The translations under genes were made by a program, and so were the position numbers. Shown here in pieces: positions 6,551-8,940 of a DNA stretch of 8,940 nucleotides. Within the stretch, counting starts at the first letter, position 1. Every line of letters starts with the position of its first letter. Below the pieces are notes generated by a model. The model worked only from the letters and a program-made list of their open reading frames with translations. It was not told where the DNA came from and did not search any database. Source of the stretch: Bacillota bacterium (lineage in GTDB: Bacteria > Bacillota > Bacilli > Alicyclobacillales > Alicyclobacillaceae). Where the stretch lies: assembly GCA_021820805.1 (NCBI GenBank), contig JAKADF010000105.1, positions 1 through 8,940 on the forward strand, read 5' to 3'.

Positions 6551-7766
6551 GAAAATGCACGAATTGTTTTGCGAGTAATGAGTTGTTGCCGTCCGAGGGA
6601 GCGGTAATGGACCCTTGTGCAAAATGTTCATTCCCTCCTCCTTTTCCTCTAAACGTGCTGAATAATGGTTTTATCCATTCGTTAGCTGATCTAACTCCTT
6701 GGCCTGAACAAGCGACCTGAACGAACACACGATTGTCAATTTGGGCAACAAGTGCCAGCATATACGGCCTCGACATTGCAAATGTTTCATAGTTTTTGAT
6801 AAGAAATTTTAAATAACTAATTCCCGGAATTACTTCAATTACGGTACAGCACAAAAGACTGTTATCATTTTGAATTTCGGAGCTCATATATAGTTGTTTT
6901 GCTTCCATAACCGCCAGCCGATTTACGAGGAGTGCATTTTGCTTTTTCTGCTCCTGATAAGCGAACATGTGCTTTTCAACAGAATCGATTATCTCTTCCC
7001 TGCCCGTTGAAAAAACTCTCCCCAATTGTTGAATAACCGAATGACTTTTATTGTGTTCGCGAAGCGCTCGGCTGCCGCAAACAAACCATAAACGAATCCC
7101 ACTTCTTACTTTTTCAGTTTTTAATAGTTTAATTTGTCCAACTTTCCCCGTACTAGACGGATGCGTGCCGCCGCATGCATTATTGTCGAATGCCTCAATT
7201 TGCACAATTCGAATATTCTCATTTACCTTTGGTGCATGCCTTAGATGAAATTCGTTCAGTTTTGACGGTGTAACAAATACGGAAGAAATTTTTCTATCAT
7301 CAAATACAATCTGATTTGCCATCCGTTCAACTTTTTGTAATTTATCTTCACTGAGAATAGACACATCCAAGTCGATGGTGACAAATTCATCTCCTAAGTG
7401 AAACCCTACTGTATCAATGTCATACTTTTGTTCGAAACATGCAGAAATAATATGCTGTCCTGCATGTTGCTGCATATGATCAACACGCCTTTCGATATCG
7501 ATTCTGCCTTCTACAAACTCGAGAATGGCACACGGAGAATCAACAAGATGATAAACTGCGTCATCCATGACAAAAACATCAACAACTCTTGAAGATCCGA
7601 GCCATCCGATATCGTGCGGTTGTCCCCCAGAGGTTGGATAAAAGGCGGTTTTATCTAATCGGACAAGCCATTTGTCATCGTGTTTCACTTGTTCAACTAC
7701 TTTTGCTTCAAATACGAATAAATCACTTTGGTCATAATACAGCCGCTCTTTACGAATATCAGACAC
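6525..7766 (-). CDS. alaX: Alanyl-tRNA editing protein, long form with C-terminal DHHA1 domain (AlaX type)
   Basis: A free-standing relative of the AlaRS editing domain, it should hydrolyse tRNA(Ala) mischarged with serine or glycine. With the GTG start the protein has 413 residues. It opens with a beta-barrel-like segment (ERLYYDQSDLFVFEAKV, then FYPTSGGQPHD) and has both zinc-site motifs: HxxxH in QQHAGQHIIS (H101, H105) and CxxxH in ACGGTHPSSTG (C198, H202). A helical, partly coiled-coil middle follows, then a DHHA1-like C-terminus with RGKGGGNEHFAQGSI (about 373-387). I choose GTG 7766 because AAGGAG (7781-7776) is 9 nt upstream; the ATG at 7784 has no ribosome binding site and would place that site within codons 2-3. 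No alanyl-tRNA synthetase aminoacylation domain is present. It converges on the methyltransferase gene with a 26-bp overlap. Confidence 0.9.
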   Translation of the reverse strand: MSDIRKERLYYDQSDLFVFEAKVVEQVKHDDKWLVRLDKTAFYPTSGGQPHDIGWLGSSRVVDVFVMDDAVYHLVDSPCAILEFVEGRIDIERRVDHMQQHAGQHIISACFEQKYDIDTVGFHLGDEFVTIDLDVSILSEDKLQKVERMANQIVFDDRKISSVFVTPSKLNEFHLRHAPKVNENIRIVQIEAFDNNACGGTHPSSTGKVGQIKLLKTEKVRSGIRLWFVCGSRALREHNKSHSVIQQLGRVFSTGREEIIDSVEKHMFAYQEQKKQNALLVNRLAVMEAKQLYMSSEIQNDNSLLCCTVIEVIPGISYLKFLIKNYETFAMSRPYMLALVAQIDNRVFVQVACSGQGVRSANEWIKPLFSTFRGKGGGNEHFAQGSITAPSDGNNSLLAKQFVHFLKSAVPQI

Positions 7767-7775
7767 GTATACAAA

Positions 7776-7781
7776 CTCCTT
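7776..7781 (-). promoter_or_regulatory. Ribosome binding site deciding the alaX start
   Basis: AAGGAG on the minus strand lies 9 nt before the in-frame GTG at 7766-7764. It sits within codons 2-3 of the longer frame that opens with ATG at 7784, so the shorter protein is favoured. Confidence 0.65.
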
Positions 7782-7820
7782 CATTTTAAAAATGACAGTT
7801 GTCTAAAATCATAATGTTCA

Positions 7821-7851
7821 ATTATACACGGACGAACAAAGGATTTCCCAA
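7821..7851 (-). promoter_or_regulatory. Candidate promoter for alaX
   Basis: On the minus strand a perfect TATAAT (7826-7821) lies about 55 nt before the GTG start. The best -35 is TTGGGA (7851-7846, 4 of 6), but the 19-bp spacer is longer than ideal. The -10 is good and the pair as a whole is moderate. Confidence 0.4.
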
Positions 7852-7882
7852 AATAATCTATATCATTTCTTGCAAATATATC

Positions 7883-7910
7883 TTGAAACGATGTAGAGTG
7901 AGAATAAACT
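7883..7910 (+). promoter_or_regulatory. Candidate sigma-A promoter for acnA
   Basis: TTGAAA (7883-7888, 5 of 6), a 16-bp spacer and TAAACT (7905-7910, 4 of 6) precede acnA by about 140 nt. A start near 7917 would give a long leader of about 135 nt that includes the whole 7933-7990 hairpin. TTGCAA with TAGAGT (7870-7899, spacer 18) is a weaker alternative. Confidence 0.4.
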
Positions 7911-7932
7911 CATTTCTAAAATGTCATAGGAA

Positions 7933-7990
7933 TGTCGAATAAATTGAAAATCTGAATATCGCCATCGGCATTTTTAATTGTTATTCGACA
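7933..7990 (+). repeat. 19-bp imperfect inverted repeat (hairpin) in the acnA leader
   Basis: The outer arms TGTCGAATAA (7933-7942) and TTATTCGACA (7981-7990) are perfect 10-bp complements. The inner arms ATTGAAAAT (7943-7951) and ATTTTTAAT (7970-7978) add 9 more pairs with one G-U, leaving two bases (7979-7980) bulged and an 18-nt apical loop that itself contains GCC-ATC-GGC. The wobble pair forms only in RNA read in the acnA direction. It is AT-rich with no T-tract after it, so it is not a normal terminator. It could be a leader RNA element, an mRNA stabiliser, or an operator pair. Confidence 0.65.
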
Positions 7991-8052
7991 AACATAAATG
8001 CCTTTTGAGACAATGAGAAGGATGTGACTGGTAATAAAGGAGTGGAAAGGCA

Positions 8053-8940
8053 ATGGCAAACCTACCAAACGGACTATATGATTCAAAAAAGAAATTGTCC
8101 GTCGGCAAAAAGGAATACACATATTATGACTTAAAAGCACTTGAAGAAAAGGGCATCGGAAACGTATCCAGATTGCCATTTTCAATCAAAGTTCTTCTAG
8201 AATCTGTTCTTCGGCAGTTTGACGGCAAAACAGTTACTGAAGAACATGTGAAAGATTTGGCAGAGTGGAATGCTAAATCGCCTAAAGAAGCGGATATCCC
8301 GTATAAGCCAGCACGTATCGTGCTTCAAGACTTCACTGGAGTACCGGCAGTTGTTGACCTTGCTGCACTGCGTTCAGCAATGGATCGTCTTGGCGGCGAC
8401 CCTCGTCGAATCAATCCGCTTATCCCTGTTGACCTCGTTATTGACCACTCTGTTCAAGTCGACATGTTTGGTACAGAAGAGGCTCTTGAATATAACATCA
8501 AACGTGAATTCGAACGTAATGGCGAACGTTACAAATTCCTGCGTTGGGCTCAAAAGTCATTTGAAAACTTTAGGGTCGTTCCACCTGGAGCTGGTATTAT
8601 TCACCAGGTTAATCTAGAATATCTAGGTAAAGTTGTTCAAGAACGAGTAGTAAACGGCGAAAATACGATTTTCCCAGACTCCTTGGTAGGTACAGACTCT
8701 CACACAACCATGATTAATGGTATTGGTGTTCTCGGTTGGGGCGTTGGCGGTATTGAAGCTGAAGCATGCATGCTCGGACAACCGCTGTACATGCTGTTGC
8801 CAGAAGTTGTCGGTTTCAAACTTACAGGCCAATTGCCTGAAGGCTCAACTGCAACAGACATGGCTCTTACCATAACAAACTTGCTTCGGAATAAGGGCGT
8901 TGTTGGTAAATTCGTCGAATTCTACGGACCTGGATTGTCG
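8053..8940 (+). CDS. acnA: Aconitate hydratase (AcnA/CitB type), 3' end cut by window edge
   Basis: Aconitase interconverts citrate and isocitrate through cis-aconitate in the TCA cycle, using a 4Fe-4S cluster; in B. subtilis the apo form also binds RNA. The 296 codons present are about one third of the usual 900-residue protein. They include the family blocks [66 protein letters not shown] and [34 protein letters not shown]. These belong to the IRP1/AcnA branch rather than AcnB. The cluster-ligand cysteines lie beyond the window. The ATG at 8053 has AAAGGAG (8036-8042) 10 nt upstream and gives the expected N-terminus. A long leader with a strong hairpin precedes it, suggesting post-transcriptional or operator control (inference). 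Confidence 0.95.
   Translation, partial: MANLPNGLYDSKKKLSVGKKEYTYYDLKALEEKGIGNVSRLPFSIKVLLESVLRQFDGKTVTEEHVKDLAEWNAKSPKEADIPYKPARIVLQDFTGVPAVVDLAALRSAMDRLGGDPRRINPLIPVDLVIDHSVQVDMFGTEEALEYNIKREFERNGERYKFLRWAQKSFENFRVVPPGAGIIHQVNLEYLGKVVQERVVNGENTIFPDSLVGTDSHTTMINGIGVLGWGVGGIEAEACMLGQPLYMLLPEVVGFKLTGQLPEGSTATDMALTITNLLRNKGVVGKFVEFYGPGLS

Noticed and set aside
7998..8027. Ten-codon frame (ATG to TGA) between the acnA hairpin and the acnA start, as a possible leader peptide
   Set aside because: It has no ribosome binding site and no residue bias that would suggest attenuation; short frames like this are common by chance.
7916..8185. 89-residue minus-strand frame opposite the start of acnA
   Set aside because: It lies antisense to the clear aconitase N-terminus and its leader hairpin and has no family likeness; a shadow frame.

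Overview
The window looks like an ordinary chromosomal stretch from an aerobic, low-to-mid GC Bacillota of the Bacilli. The evidence is the short HisG with its HisZ partner, a haem O synthase, a TagO-type lipid-carrier sugar transferase, a YpsC/RlmL-like THUMP methyltransferase, a YjzC-like small protein, AGGAGG-type ribosome binding sites and sigma-A-like promoters. A lineage near Alicyclobacillaceae is my guess only. I see no mobile element, CRISPR array, tRNA, rRNA, phage gene or defence system, and no convincing new multi-gene system.

Layout, left to right. Positions 1-1575, minus strand: the start of a histidine operon, hisZ then hisG, overlapping by 7 bp and running off the left edge. 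Positions 1576-1870: a divergent intergenic region holding a near-palindrome and candidate -10 box for hisZ, then a widely spaced inverted repeat and a candidate promoter for the aldolase gene. Positions 1871-2938, plus strand: a DhnA/FbaB-type class I fructose-bisphosphate aldolase. Positions 3038-3233, plus: a YjzC-like small gene broken by one extra A. Positions 3232-3275: a strong bidirectional terminator that overlaps the stop codon of the converging ctaB gene (haem O synthase, minus, 3274-4173).

Positions 4174-4374: divergent region with a clear tagO promoter. Positions 4375-6550, plus: tagO and a THUMP-domain 23S rRNA methyltransferase, 52 bp apart and probably cotranscribed. Positions 6525-7766, minus: a long-form alanyl-tRNA editing protein (AlaX type) whose 3' end overlaps the methyltransferase gene by 26 bp. 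Positions 7767-8052: divergent region with a promoter for each direction and a 19-bp imperfect hairpin in the predicted acnA leader. Positions 8053-8940, plus: the first 296 codons of aconitase, cut by the window edge.

The genes are housekeeping functions (histidine synthesis, glycolysis/gluconeogenesis, TCA cycle, haem A/O supply, cell-wall polymer priming, rRNA modification, tRNA proofreading) and do not form one pathway. The points most worth a second look are the frameshifted yjzC-like gene and the two long, widely spaced inverted repeats in front of fba and acnA.
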